Positions 49,647 through 61,224 of a DNA stretch of 64,000 bases are shown in pieces; within the stretch, counting starts at the first letter, position 1; each line of letters opens with the position of its first letter. The notes under the pieces are model-generated. The model had not been told where the DNA came from. It worked only from the letters and a program-made list of their open reading frames with translations, and ran no database searches. This DNA comes from Carpediemonas membranifera (Eukaryota > Fornicata): the NCBI GenBank assembly GCA_019828565.1, contig JAHDYR010000012.1, positions 1,488,001-1,552,000 on the forward strand. The letters run 5' to 3'. The position numbers were made by a program, and so were the translations under genes.

Positions 49647-52600
49647 TCAACTCAACTCTGCTGGGAACACCACATCCTGCCCGTCCCCAAGAGCCTTGAT
49701 AATCTCACGACCCTTAGGGTGGCTGGACAGGGACGCGGCGGGTTCCTCCGTGGTCTCCGATACCGAGAAGCCATCCCATTCGATTAAAAATTTGTCCGTG
49801 TCTGCGTCGTATGACAAAATACGAGATGGGAGGAACTCCTCACGGTCTCCAGCAGCGAACATGCGCATCTGCTCGAGGGAGGCGTCGGCCTCGAACGGGC
49901 ACAATTTGTCCTGGTGGACCGTCCGCTCGGACAGGTCGATGAGGTGTTGGATCGTGACGGCCTTGTTGGGGTCGACCCGGATGACCTTGAAGGGGCCGAG
50001 GGCGCCGTGGAGCTTAGTCTCCCGCTCGTTGTGGAGGAGTACAAAGTCTCCCGCCGTGAATGAAGAGGAGTCGCCTGTACGGGTCCTGATGATGCGCTCC
50101 TGGCGGCGGACGACTGAACGGCGCAGATTGTTAAGGAAGTTTCCCAGGTCATTCATGTACTCGTCGAGTGAATGCAATGGCTCAGTCTCTGCGGTCTGCG
50201 TTGGCTGCTCGTATGCGAACGGTGCGTTGTCAGGAAAACCGAACAGCAGTTGATGCGGGGTGAACCCAGTGGCTGAGTGTCGCGTGTGGTTGATGATGTG
50301 TTGGACGTATGGTACTATGGGTGACCAGTTGCCATGAGAGTTGAACTTCGCACATAAAAGACGTAGATGGCGTTTCAGCTCCTTATTGGCGCGTTCCACG
50401 ACGCCGTTGGAGGCCAGGTGATATGGTAACGTTCTGTGGTGAGTGACCTTGAGGCGGCGTAGGAGTGCGTTCATGACTCGGTTGACCAACTCGGGTCCAT
50501 TGTCCGTCCTGATGGTGGTCGGAAGACCGTGACGGCCCATCACCGCCGACCAGATTGCGGCCGCGACTGAATCGGCTGTGTGGTTGGGTATCGGGGCCAG
50601 CTCGATGTAGCGTGTGAACACGTCAATGATCACGAGGATGAAGCGGTTACCCCAGACGTCGCGAGGTAGCGGGCCGACGGTATCCACCGCCACGGTGTCG
50701 AATGGGGCGCGAACCATCGTGGAACCGAGGGCTGACTCGCGAAAACGGGCAAGCCTGGACTTCAGACAGAGGGGGCAGCGAGACACGTGTGCGCGGCAGT
50801 CATTGGACACGTCCGTCCATGTGAATCCCATGGCGTGTAGGTTGGCGCGAGTGGATGTCGCGCCCGCGTGGTATCTGTGGGCGTCGATCAGGAGGCGTGA
50901 CTTCAAGTCTGAGGCCGTGTCAGGAATAACTGCAAGGCCATCACGTACGTGTAGACCGGCGGAATTTGTGGGTAGGACGGTAATTGTGGCGTCCGAGGTT
51001 TGCGCCTCGATGACGGCGGTCCTGATCTCGCTGTCGAATGTGACTGACGCCACGAGAGGAGGGCGCGAAAGGCTGTCCGCGACAACGTTCTCCTCGCCCC
51101 TCACGTGCTCTATGGCGAAGGGGTATTCGCCGAGGATCGTACGCCAGCGTGTGAGCTTCCTGTTGCCCTCACTCGCCTTCACGACCATTGTCACTAGATT
51201 CCGATGATCCGTTCTGATGGTGAAAGGCTTCAGCTTGAGTAGGGGGGCCAGGTCTGGGCGGGTGACACAGTGTACTATGCCGTACAGCTCTTGGTCGACA
51301 GTCGCCCAGCGACGTTGGGTGTCAGAGAACTTATGGCCGAAGTACGAGATGGGTTGTTTCGCGTTGTCGTCGTCTAACTGCCATAGTACGCCCCCACACG
51401 CCACGGTGGATGCGTCGGTCTCGAGGACCCACTGCTTGGACAGGTCCGGCAGGGCGAGGACTGTGTCAGCGGTAGCGCGTCGTTTGAGTTCCTCGTAGGC
51501 GGCAGTGTGCGTGTCTCCCCAATCCCGTGTGACGTCTGCGTCGGGCTTCAGCAGTTGGTGCAGAGGGTGTGCCACCTCGGCTAGTCCGTCGATAAACCTT
51601 GCGAGGAAATTGAACTTGCCGAGGGCGCGACGGAGTTCCTTGGCCGTTGTCGGCGGCGGCATGGACAGAAGAATGAAGCCGAGGGCCTCTGTCTCAGAGG
51701 CTCCGAAGGTGCATTTCTCTGCTTTCAAGCGGAGTCGGCATGCCCGTAGGCGCTCTAGGAGATCCCGGGTGATGCGAAGGTACGCCTCCGGGTCGTCGGA
51801 GAAGTTCATGATGTCGTCAACATATACGCTAGTGTTGTCGAGACCGCGCAACGCGTCATCCATCGCCCGCTGGAAGCGCCCCGGTCGGGTAAACTCGAAC
51901 TGGCCGCCAGGGACGACGAAGGATGTGAGTGCGATGGCGTCTGGGTGCATGAGGACTTGGTTATACCCCGCCCGGAGGTCCACGGAGCCGAAGAAGCGGC
52001 AACCAGACGCGCTGTTAATGAAGTCGCGCGTGTCCGGCAGAGGGTAAGCGTCCTTGGTCGTGACATCGTTGAGAGAGTTGTAAGCCACGCATAAACGCTT
52101 TTTACCTCCCTTCTTGTCCGCGAGGACGTGAGGAGAAGCGACGGCACTCTGACTAGGACGGATGATACCGTCGTCGAGAAGACGTTGGATCTCGTTCTGC
52201 ACGATTTCAAGGTGACCCTTGATAGGGCGAGGCTTGGCCTTGAGCGTGAACGGTTCGGTCAACTCGATCGTGTAGGGAGGGAGCGTTGAGACCTCAGGGG
52301 GGAGGACGGGGTCGAAGAGTTCTCTGTACTCGTAGATGAGAGCCGCCAGCTTGTCGTGGATGGGGCCAGCGGGAATGGTGATCTTCTCGAGCTCGGCGGC
52401 GATGCGGGTCTCGACTTCGGTGACCGGAACTGCGTCGTCGCGGGTGCTGAGGAAACCAACCGGCTCTATGTCATCGTCGTCGTCGGGGGCCGCCTCGCTG
52501 GGAATGATCAAGGCGGTATCATTGAGAAGGCCGACCTCGCGCAATATGTCACGTCCCAGGAATACCGAGTGGGCGCCGCCCCGGAGGACTGAGAAGTTCC

Positions 52601-53963
52601 ATTTCAGCGACACTGTCGTGTTGGCACCAGGCATCACGACCTGCATCGGCAGTAGGTCGGCGTCGACGGTCACCTGATCGGCAACTCGCAGTGTCATTGA
52701 GCCGACCGGCTCGTTCCTTCTGCCACTGAGTCCGAGGATTACGTCGCGGGTACCTTCACTGATGCAGGATACTGCCGCACCGGTGTCGAGTTCGGCGATC
52801 GTCCGGACTCCATCCAGCGTGATGTGGACTCGGATTGGCTCGCGGTCGGGAGCGCTGACTTGGTTGACGGCGTCGACAGCATGCACGACCATATTCGGAA
52901 AAGTCGCTTGACGAGGGTTTGCGCGCAGGTTAGCCGGTCTGGGTGTGGCGTCGGCGGTCTTGGAAGATTCCTTCGGCGTGACGTTGATCTTGTTCTGTAC
53001 TAGGGAGCACTTGGAGGGGTCATGGCTACCCCACCGGCCATGGTGGGGGCACCAAGTCATGCCTTCGTACGGCGCGTGGCTCTTGTCACACCACTTCACC
53101 TCGAATGCAGGTGAGATGCTTGAGTCGTCCTTGGAGCCCTTGTTCGACGGAGCGCGCTGTCCTCTGGACTTGCTAGGCTGTTTGGAGGGTGTAGCGGATT
53201 GCTTAGTGGGCGCCGGCTGCTTGGCGTGCACAGCGGGGGACTGTGACAGGACGGGTTGGTGAGCCGGCTGATGAGCGGCCTGTTTGGCACTGGCCGACTG
53301 GGCGACGGGGGACGCAGTCGCCGCGTAGGTGGCTGCGCGGAGTGCGGCCGTCTCGACTGACCTGAGTTCAGCAATGATTGCCGTGGCGAGCGCCTTGGGC
53401 GTGGTGAACTTGCCGAGGACGACCTGTGTATCGTGTACCGCCCGGATGGTGGGGGGTGCGGCGGTCTTGAGGCTTGTCTGGAACGCCTTGAGTACCGCCT
53501 TGGGGGGCAGTGAGGACTGCGGGTCGGCCCAGGTTGAGAAGAGGATGAACTCTGATGAGACCCGTGCTGTGAGGGCGGGCAACTCCTTGCCGGGGGCCCG
53601 CCGGTCGGTCCATAGCTGCGCAGCTTTGTTGCTGAGCTGTTGGAGTAGCACGGCCTGGTCAGCCACTGGGAATGCAGCTGCGACCGTCGCCTTCACGTTG
53701 GCGAGGTCGGCCGCGCATGCTGTGAGTTCAGCGGTCAGAGCTGTGGGAGTCTGCGGCGGCATAGCGGCGCGAATGGCCCATGCTGTGTGCAGGGGCACTA
53801 TAGGCGCGAAGCGCGCGTCGAGGTTGAAATGCTGGAGCCATCGCGACAGCGACGCGAGGATGCTCTCAGCTGTGGGAAACGCGAGATTCTTGACCGAAGT
53901 AGCTATAGCGAGCGCGAAACAGTACCATCGCGCGTCAGCTGAGGCAGCCATACAGCTCGCCAA
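49647..53963 (-). CDS. Element G gag-pol polyprotein (Ty3/gypsy type)
   Basis: A single ORF of 1438 residues; the true start is uncertain because the N-terminus runs into element M. Gag covers about 1-330, with a Gln/Pro/Ala/Lys-rich part and a Cys/His cluster (WCPHHGRWGSHDPSKC). The protease motif LDTGAAVSCI is at about 391. RT has LCVAYNSLN, VDLRAGYNQ and YVDDIM (about 714), but the conserved MPFGL-x-NAP block is missing (FEFTRP runs directly into GRFQRAMDD), an in-frame deletion of about ten residues. RNase H (ETDASTVACGG, RTDHRNL), integrase (CPLCLKSR, AVDTVGP, TDNGPEL, GVVERANKEL) and a chromodomain follow. RT is probably inactive. I found no LTR at either end. Confidence 0.85.
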   Translation of the reverse strand: MASCMAASADARWYCFALAIATSVKNLAFPTAESILASLSRWLQHFNLDARFAPIVPLHTAWAIRAAMPPQTPTALTAELTACAADLANVKATVAAAFPVADQAVLLQQLSNKAAQLWTDRRAPGKELPALTARVSSEFILFSTWADPQSSLPPKAVLKAFQTSLKTAAPPTIRAVHDTQVVLGKFTTPKALATAIIAELRSVETAALRAATYAATASPVAQSASAKQAAHQPAHQPVLSQSPAVHAKQPAPTKQSATPSKQPSKSRGQRAPSNKGSKDDSSISPAFEVKWCDKSHAPYEGMTWCPHHGRWGSHDPSKCSLVQNKINVTPKESSKTADATPRPANLRANPRQATFPNMVVHAVDAVNQVSAPDREPIRVHITLDGVRTIAELDTGAAVSCISEGTRDVILGLSGRRNEPVGSMTLRVADQVTVDADLLPMQVVMPGANTTVSLKWNFSVLRGGAHSVFLGRDILREVGLLNDTALIIPSEAAPDDDDDIEPVGFLSTRDDAVPVTEVETRIAAELEKITIPAGPIHDKLAALIYEYRELFDPVLPPEVSTLPPYTIELTEPFTLKAKPRPIKGHLEIVQNEIQRLLDDGIIRPSQSAVASPHVLADKKGGKKRLCVAYNSLNDVTTKDAYPLPDTRDFINSASGCRFFGSVDLRAGYNQVLMHPDAIALTSFVVPGGQFEFTRPGRFQRAMDDALRGLDNTSVYVDDIMNFSDDPEAYLRITRDLLERLRACRLRLKAEKCTFGASETEALGFILLSMPPPTTAKELRRALGKFNFLARFIDGLAEVAHPLHQLLKPDADVTRDWGDTHTAAYEELKRRATADTVLALPDLSKQWVLETDASTVACGGVLWQLDDDNAKQPISYFGHKFSDTQRRWATVDQELYGIVHCVTRPDLAPLLKLKPFTIRTDHRNLVTMVVKASEGNRKLTRWRTILGEYPFAIEHVRGEENVVADSLSRPPLVASVTFDSEIRTAVIEAQTSDATITVLPTNSAGLHVRDGLAVIPDTASDLKSRLLIDAHRYHAGATSTRANLHAMGFTWTDVSNDCRAHVSRCPLCLKSRLARFRESALGSTMVRAPFDTVAVDTVGPLPRDVWGNRFILVIIDVFTRYIELAPIPNHTADSVAAAIWSAVMGRHGLPTTIRTDNGPELVNRVMNALLRRLKVTHHRTLPYHLASNGVVERANKELKRHLRLLCAKFNSHGNWSPIVPYVQHIINHTRHSATGFTPHQLLFGFPDNAPFAYEQPTQTAETEPLHSLDEYMNDLGNFLNNLRRSVVRRQERIIRTRTGDSSSFTAGDFVLLHNERETKLHGALGPFKVIRVDPNKAVTIQHLIDLSERTVHQDKLCPFEADASLEQMRMFAAGDREEFLPSRILSYDADTDKFLIEWDGFSVSETTEEPAASLSSHPKGREIIKALGDGQDVVFPAELS

Positions 53964-54441
53964 GGCGAGAGCTCAAGCTATGAAGGAAGACGCGTGGTCG
54001 AAAGCGGCCTCATCACGGACTGAGATTCTCAGCAGGTTCGTGTTAGTCAAATACCCCGCTAGACCCCCAGACAAGCTATCCCCCGGCTGGCGCGGCCCAA
54101 TGAGACGCGTCAACTGTATCAAGCAAGACGGTATCCCCGTAGCTTATGAGGTCCAAGACCTCACTGAGGGCAAGAGGGGCAAGACAATCAAGGTCGACGC
54201 AGCCAGAGTACGCAAGTTCAACCCAGGCACGCTATCAGAGTCGCAGATCAGGCAGATCGCCGCCACGGCGTTGGACGAGTACGAGACCGATCGCATATCG
54301 GACGATAGGGGCGCAGGGCCGGTCACGAAACGAGAGTACCTCGTGCACTGGCTCGGGTTTGAAGACGACGAAGCGACATGGGAGCCGTACGCTAACGTCA
54401 AGAAGACCGAGGCCCTTGAATTGTTCCTGAAGAAGAGCTAA
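53900..54441 (+). pseudogene. Element M pol C-terminus (integrase tail and chromodomain)
   Basis: A plus-strand frame encoding the 3' end of a D/H-type pol: ARAQAMKEDAWSK, then FVLVKYPARPPDKLSPGWRGPM (also seen in D and H as VLVKYPTKPP..GWRGPM and ILVAYPDRPP..GLRGPM), then a chromodomain EYLVHWLGFEDDEATWEPYANV. The rest of pol is missing to the left, where G begins on the other strand, so M is truncated. The exact left boundary (about 53860-53935) is unclear. Confidence 0.8.
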
Positions 54442-54495
54442 GACATTTACAAGTGCCTGGTGACCGGGGTAAAGGGCACACACACACAAGATCGT

Positions 54496-54674
54496 TTACT
54501 TGAACCAAGACGAGGGGCAGTGCTTAGTCAGCTTGTGAGCCCGGAGGAACTCGCGAGTGATGTCCAGTCGAGCCAACTCTCGGTCGACCGCGACGATGGA
54601 AAGCCCCGGGAAGCCAACGTAGGCGATGAACAACAGAAGGACGCCTTCGCGGTTGAAGTCGTGGCCGACGATGG
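54496..54674 (-). pseudogene. Element M antisense ORF, C-terminal end (cut by element H)
   Basis: On the minus strand, 54 bp beyond the M pol stop and tail to tail with it, is an open frame of about 59 residues up to the H insertion point. GHDFNREG, then AYVGF, then DRELA-x4-REFL align with GHEILTAGSD, QYAGY and DETLAAVSVAREYL of the H aORF. It is thus the third copy of the antisense gene family. The upstream part should lie on the far side of H, outside the window. Confidence 0.6.
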
Positions 54675-54758
54675 TGTAGTCAATATTAATATCTACCAAT
54701 ATCCCTGGGAGGGTCCAAACCTCTTTTTACTCGTAAACACTTTCTCTTCCAAACCACA
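54675..54758 (+). repeat. 5' LTR of element H (84 bp)
   Basis: TGTAGTCAATATT...CAAACCACA. It is supported by the related solo LTR at 8862-8946, which has a clean 4-bp duplication. Confidence 0.85.
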
Positions 54759-54768
54759 GTACTAGTAC
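54759..54768. promoter_or_regulatory. 5' LTR junction palindrome of element H
   Basis: GTACTAGTAC directly follows the LTR end; the gag ATG is 6 bp further. Confidence 0.75.
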
Positions 54769-54774
54769 TTACCT

Positions 54775-57700
54775 ATGGGTAGAGAACAGAAAAAACAAGC
54801 GCCGCTCCTGAAAGAGGCAACATTCAGCGCTTTCGTAGCTTTTACGACGTCACTGCGTGACTTTAAGGCTAGAGGAGGTAAGGCGAAGCTCCGCAAGCTT
54901 ATAAGCCCGGAGATCCAGTCCTATGCATCACAAGTGCTAGGCTTAGAGACCCTAGAGGAGGTTCCGCTTCCTCAGGGTGATCAACATGACGACGAACCTT
55001 CCACTTCATCACGCAAGCTCAGAGAGAAGATCATCATGCAGCGACTCGCCGCTGCCTTGCGCCCCACCAGAAAGGAACAATGCCTGAACCTTATCAGGCT
55101 GCGCATCGCGGCGTTCACGCCGCTCGAGGTGTCGAAGCTCAACTCGCAGTTCAACACCTTGTTGGAGTGCCTTAACATGGACGAGGATGACACCATTCGT
55201 GAAGCCTACTTGCGGGCCTTTGCTGTGAAGGGCCAATCCCTCTACTACAGACTGAAGGAGCAGACTGAGGGTTGCTCACTGGCGGAGACCCAGCAATACA
55301 CCATGAAGACGGCACGCGACGTAGCCGAGTCGGCTGAGTACCTTGCTCCGTTCACCGAGGCGATCCGCTCCGATCAGTCGCGCCGTCCGACAGCGCCCGT
55401 GCCAGGCGCCCATCCGCAACGCGGCCAGAGCCGTAACCAGCGCGACCGTCGTGACCGCCGAGATGACCGCCGAGACCGCCCCTACGACCGTCGTGACCGC
55501 CCACATGACCATCACCGCCCGGACAAGCGGTCCCGCGATCGGGCTCGCCCTACCAGCACGACCCCAACCTGTTACAACTGCGGGGGCAAGGGCCATTTCA
55601 GCCCCGAGTGCCGGAAGCCCAAGTCCAAGTGTGAGAAGTGCGGGCGCGAGGGCCATAAGAGAGAGTTCTGTGACCGTATAAAGGTCCAGAACTATTCTTA
55701 TTTGTCTTGTTTCGCGGCGTCTAGCAAACGCAGAGCGCAGGCTCTTCCGATTGTGTCAGGATCCATATACAGGACCAGCGCAGAGTCGATGTTGTTCGAC
55801 TGTGGCGCGTCAGCAACCTTCATATCGCCGCAAGTGGCCGAAAGGTCCGGCGAAAAGATCCTGCATTGTGACCCGGTCGAGGTGACGACACCGGCTGGAG
55901 TCATCACAGTCGACCAGACTATTTCCACCGAAGTAACCTTTGCCAAATCAGCTCTGGTCCCCCGTGGGTGCACCTTTACTACTCGTGCGTACCTCCTACC
56001 CTCAGAGTACGATCTAATCATTGGGTACCCTGATATGGTCACCCTGGGGATCCTTCCTCAGATTGACGACTGCGAGGAGTCTGACGCCAATGACGCCGAG
56101 CAGGCTGAAGACGTCTCAACGGTCATTACTCCCCAGAAGTTGAGCCTATTCACCTTGTCTGACAAGTCGTCTTCCCTTCAGGACAGACTGCTCGCGCGGT
56201 TTGTCGGCCTGTTCGAGGACAGAGTAGGGCGTCCGAGTAAGCTCATCCCTTACGATCTAGTCTTGTCTGATGATGAACCCGTCTTTAGCCGCGAGTTCTT
56301 CATGCCGCCGGAGAAGAAGACACTTCTCCAGGAACACCTTGACGACCTGTCCCGACATGGCTTCATCCAGCCATCAGCATCGGCTTACTCCTCACCGGCA
56401 TTCTTGGTCCCAAAGGGGAAGGACCGTACCCGGTTCGTTATCGACTTCCGTTTGGTCAACGCGAAGACTCCCCGTTCAACTACCCTATCCCGATCATAGA
56501 GGATTGTCTAGCTAAGCTCAGGGGTAATACCATCTTTGCTACGCTCGACTGCAAGGCCGGCTACCATCAGGTGGCACTGACGGACCGTTCTCGTCCTCTG
56601 ACCGCCTTCGGGACTCCCCTTGGACGGTTTGAGTACACGACTATGCCCTTTGGTCTGCGTAACGCTGGTTCTCATTTCCAGTGGGCCATGGAGCAGGCTT
56701 TCTCCGACCTGATCTCGGCAGGGAAGTGCCTTATTTACATCGATGACATTATTGTCATGGGTCGGGACGAGCCTTCCTACATAAGGAACCTATGGGACGT
56801 CCTGAAACGTTGCCAAGAGTATGACCTACACCTAGGTCGCGATAAGTGCGTCTTCGCCGCGGCTGAGGTCGAGTTCCTGGGTCGACTCGTTTCCGGAGAC
56901 ACCGTGAGGATTGCCGGAGACCGCATCGACGACATTAAGAAGCTGAAACTACCGACCAGCAAGCGGTCCGCACAGGCACTCGTCGGTTTCCTCAATTATT
57001 TCCGTGACTTCGTGCCCAACTTCGCGTCCCGAGCTCATCCTCTGTTGCAGGTGTCGGCTGGCAAGGCCAAACCCGGTGGGCCGGGTCAGCAAGCGGCCCT
57101 GGGCGACGTTATCGCCGAGCTCCTTAAGCGGGTCTCCCTCGTTCACTTCAAGACGGACGCGACACATGTCCTCATGACCGATGCCTCAGACGTGGGATGC
57201 GGCGCCGTATTACTACAGGACGGGCAGCCGATCGCTTTCATGTCCCACGCATTCTCCGCGGTCCAGACTAGGTGGAGTACCACAGAGCAGGAAGCCTACG
57301 CAATCATCCTGGCCGTCCAGCGTTGGCGGAAATTCCTCTCGTGGACGCACTTTACCATCCGTACTGATCACCGCAACCTGCTGTTCATGGCCAAGTCCAT
57401 CAACCCCAAGGTCCGTAGATGGTACGACCAACTAGCTGACCTCGATTTCACCATACGTCACGTTCCGGGCGTTGACAACGGGGCAGCAGATGGCCTTTCT
57501 CGCGTGTTCGCTAACACCCTCGATACCCAAGTCGCGGACAGGCTGCAGAAGGCGCATCACTTCGCCGGGGCTCACTTGTCCGCCTGGGCGACCAAGAACC
57601 TTCTTCGAGACTGGGGCGTACGTGTCCGCCAGAAGGACGTGGACGACTATATCGCCAAGTGCCCAATATGCCAGTTAAGGCGTAAGCCCCCGGCCTCTTC

Positions 57701-58814
57701 CGATGCGGGTTTGCACACCGCGGTCGAGCACCCCTTCGACCGAGTGGCCATGGACACTATGTCCGCTACCCCGTGCACGGTCGACGGCACGACCTATAAG
57801 TATATCCTCGTTGTAATAGACATGTGCTCACGTTGGACTGAGCTTGTCCCGCTCCAGACTACCCGAGCGGTCGAGACGTCCAGGGCGTTTGTCAATAACT
57901 GGGTCCTCCGATACGGCGTACCGAAGGTACTGCAGACGGATGGAGGATCCCAGTTCGTCAACGCAGTCTTTAACGACCTGAGTGCCCGACTCGGGTTTAC
58001 AACGAGAAAGACGACGGCTCATCATCCCCAGTCGAATGGGTTAGTAGAGCGAGCGAATGTGTCGGTTAAGTCCATCCTGACAGCACGTCGTTACCAGTTT
58101 AGATCCAATGATTGGGTCCACAGCTTACCGATTGCCCAATACCTTGTTAACTCGACCCCTCGAGTCCCTACTCGACTCTCCCCAGCCGAGATCCTGTATG
58201 GCACCGAGATGCGAGTGCCAAAGGACATTACCGTTATCGCGCCGGGTGAGACGTATATCGTTGACCAGCAAGAGGACTGGCTGTCCGAGGCCAAGGCGCC
58301 CCGGCTCATGGCTGCCGAGCGCATTAAGAGCAAGCGGCTCCTACAGCAGTACAGGCCGGACGCCCGTGCCACGGTTTCGACTCCATACATCCTGGTGGCT
58401 TACCCCGATCGACCACCCGACAAATTCGCCGCCGGCCTGCGTGGCCCAATGGCACTAGTGTCGGTGCACCAGGAGTACAACAAGGTTGTTGCCTATACTG
58501 TGCGTGACCTTGAATCTCTGAAGCAGTTCAGGGTCGACGCTTCCCGGGTCCTCCCGTTCGATCACGGCGACATGTCCGTGGAGCAAGTTACTCGCTTGGC
58601 TAACACTGTTGCGGCCGAGTATATACCGAGCAAGATTGTGAAGTCCCGGCCCGACTCCGGTCCGGTCGAGAATCGCGAATACTTGGTTGAGTGGCTGGGC
58701 TATGAGCCGGACGAAGCTTCGTGGGAGCCATTCGAGAATGTCGATGGCTGTGACAAGTTTGAGGACTTTCTTGAGCAGAGAGAACTACACCGTGCTGCGC
58801 ACTCCAGGCAGTAA
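54775..58814 (+). pseudogene. Element H gag-pol, one frameshift
   Basis: ORF 54775-56499 encodes gag, an Arg/Asp repeat region (RDRRDRRDDRRDR), two CCHC knuckles (CYNCGGKGHFSPEC, CEKCGREGHKREFC), the protease motif FDCGASATFI and the RT start (VIDFRLVNAKT). A C-run of four (56470-56473), one short of what the frame needs, shifts reading; RT then continues (LDCKAGYHQ, TMPFGLRNAG, YIDDIIVMG) with RNase H (TDASDVGCGA, RTDHRNL), integrase (CPICQLR, AMDTMS, QTDGGSQF, GLVERANVSV) and chromodomain (YLVEWLGYEPDEASWEPFENV), ending at 58814. As in D, the protease has Cys in place of Thr/Ser in D-T/S-G. Unlike D, gag and protease are in one frame. Confidence 0.9.
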
Positions 58815-58871
58815 ACGGATTCTCAATCAAGATTTATTGGTAGTCGTCATCGGACTCGTCGTCAGGGCCCT

Positions 58872-58945
58872 TGAAGAGAGAATTCGTTTACTTGGGGAAA
58901 TCCGCATGGTTGGACCAAAGGTCAATCGTGGTCAAACCCACGTCA
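58872..58945 (-). repeat. 3' LTR of element I (74 bp)
   Basis: TGAAGAGAG...CCACGTCA, the same as 62942-63015. It contains a small hairpin TTGGACC-AAA-GGTCAA. Confidence 0.9.
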
Positions 58946-58999
58946 CTACCCCCTTCGACGAGAAAAACCCACCTGCTAAAGGAAGGGAAAAGAGGGTAC

Positions 59000-60131
59000 T
59001 TAGTACTTGTCGAGGGACTTACGAGCTTTGCGTGCCTTACGCTTGATGATCTCGAGGTGCTTTATGGCACCGAGAGGCTCGTCGGTCAATTCATCGTAGC
59101 CTAGCCACTTGACCCGGGCTGAACCCTTTTTCCAGTCGATAGATACTATATCTTCGACTCTGTACTGCTCCTGATCCGACTCAGCTAGCTGCCTCATAAG
59201 GTCTTCGCTAACATCAGTCTCGAACGAACTTCATCAGCTTGTCAATATGCGTAGCCTTGAGCCGGTTATCGCTTAGCGACATGAGCTTAGCTCTGTTGTT
59301 AGGGAGTACCTCTACCACCTTCCACGGACCTGTGTGGGGTGTGTCAAGTTTTTGAGGGGCTTCGTTCTTCCAAAGAACGTAGTCCCCTGGCTCTAAGCCT
59401 GTGGTCTCGATCGGGCTCTGGTGAGGCCCTACTGCCTGTTTTGCCGCCTCTTCGAGGTTAGCCAGGGTGACCTTAAGGTTTTCGTAGAATCCTTTGTAGT
59501 CGAAGACGCCTAGCGTCTCTTCCGACCACAAAGTACTGTCCATTATGTTGTGTGGGTGGCCATAGACCAGCTCGTGGGGGGTAAATCCCGTGGCCGCCTG
59601 CAGTGTACCGTTGATTATCATCCGTACTGTTGGAAGTAGGGTCGACCAGTCGTCCTTAGGAGCGATAGAGAGAGCCATCCACCTTAGGTGTCTTGCTACC
59701 TCGGCGTTACGCCTCTCCGCCAGCCCATTGCTTTGTGGGTGGTAAGGTGTCGTGAAGTGACGGCTGACCCGTAGGGTGTCCGTCAACGCTTTGACTATCT
59801 GGTTTGCGTATTCTGGTCCGTTGTCTGACAGGAGCTCCTTAGGTAGCCCGTGCCTCGAGAATACGTTGTCCCATAGGGCTTGCGCGACGGTGTCTCCGTC
59901 GATGCTCGCTACCGGAATGAGTTCCGTGTATCGCGTGAACATATCCGTCGCTACAATGATGTAGCGGGCGCCCCTCTGATCCTTCGGTAGAGGTCCCATG
60001 GAGTCGACCGCTACGGTCTCCCAGGGTGACGTTCTAGTCGACGACCCAGCCTCAGGCTGCAGATAGTTCTTGATCCTCGCCTTAAGGCAGATCGGGCATG
60101 TGCGAACAATCCGCTTGCAGTCTTGCAACAT
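59000..60131 (-). pseudogene. Element I integrase and chromodomain
   Basis: 60131-59214 has the integrase zinc Cys pair (CPICLKARI) and core (AVDSMGPLP, LSDNGPEY, GLAERRNAEV), ending HIDKLMKFVRD. After a short gap with a frame change, 59197-59000 encodes the chromodomain (YRVEDIVSIDWKKGSARVKWLGYDELTDEP) and a Lys/Arg tail. Confidence 0.82.
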
Positions 60132-61224
60132 GCCTGGCCATGGTCCTCAGGCGCTGGTACGTAGCGTTGGTTCCACTATGGAACTGGTGTGCGACCTTGA
60201 GGTACCGCGAGCGAATATCGCCTTCTGGTATAATGGGGACGGCGTCCTTCAAGTAAACGCCGTCCACCAGGGTTACTCCGTCGAGTTTCACCCAACCTTC
60301 CTTAGTAGACTCGGGCTGCTTGGCCTGGTCATCCCGAACCTCCTCTAAGGATGGTCCCAGGGTCGCTTCCCCCACGTCTAGCAGGTTCGCTTGTTCCTGG
60401 TTACCAGAAGGAATATCCCTCGACAGCATATCCGCCATCTTGTTTGACTCACCCGCAATATGCGTGATGGAGAAATTGTAGTCTGATAGAATCATAACCC
60501 ATCTGAGCAGCTTTTTTTGAAAGTTCTTTTCTCTTCAAGAGATAGACTAAGTTCTGGTGATCAGTATGAATCTCGATCTCGTCTTTAAGACGGAAAAGCT
60601 GTGCCATGTCGGGACGAGTCAGACAGTAGATGATGGCGTGGAGTTCTTGCTCATATGTGGGCCAACGCGACTGAGCCGGCGTGTGGACACCTGCGAAGAA
60701 ACTCACTAGTTGGCGATTTCCGCCGTCACTGTCCTCCTGGTACAGGATTCCCCTAGACCCTCATTCGACGCGTCCGTCTCGAGGATCCATCTCTTAGAGA
60801 TGTCAGGGAAGCTTAGAACAGTGTCAGATGTAAGCTTAGCTTTGTAGGCTTCGAAAGCTTGGGTATGCTCGTCCGTCCAAAGGTCGGAGAGTGAGCCCTT
60901 GACCTTTAAGGCGGTGGTGAGTAGGTGGTTCAGGGGACGGAGTGTCCGAGCAGCGTCTTCGATGAACTGCGCAACGTAGTTGAATGAACCTAGCACCCTC
61001 TGGAGTGACTTAGCCGTCTCAGGGACGGGAATATCCCAGATCGCCTGTACACGCGATGGAGCCAGCTGCTTCCCTCTCTCAGAGACGATATAGCCTACGG
61101 CCTCCACGTGGTCCGTGCCGATTTTGCACTTGCCTGCTTTCAAGCGTAGCTTGTACTCGCGGCAGATGGAGAAGACTTTCTCCATCAGGGCGACGAACTC
61201 GTCCTCCGAGCGAGCATATACCAT
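60082..61224 (-). pseudogene. Element I RT end, RNase H and integrase N-terminus, in three frames
   Basis: 61224-60706 starts in the RT at MVYARSEDEF and runs through the thumb to RNase H (ETDASNEGLG). A shift at the C-run 60750-60753 moves it to 60706-60449 (HTDHQNL), and another at the T-run 60511-60517 to 60495-60082 (SITHIAGESNKMADMLSRD, then the integrase HHCC start). The breaks coincide with homopolymers. Confidence 0.8.

Noticed and set aside
53329-53860. Upstream part of the long plus ORF at 53329-54441
   Set aside because: Opposite strand of element G gag; only the part from about 53900 matches pol of D and H.
53871-53954. Candidate 5' LTR of element G (TGTGGG...CATACA)
   Set aside because: No second copy near the 3' end of G, no junction palindrome, and M pol coding runs through part of it.
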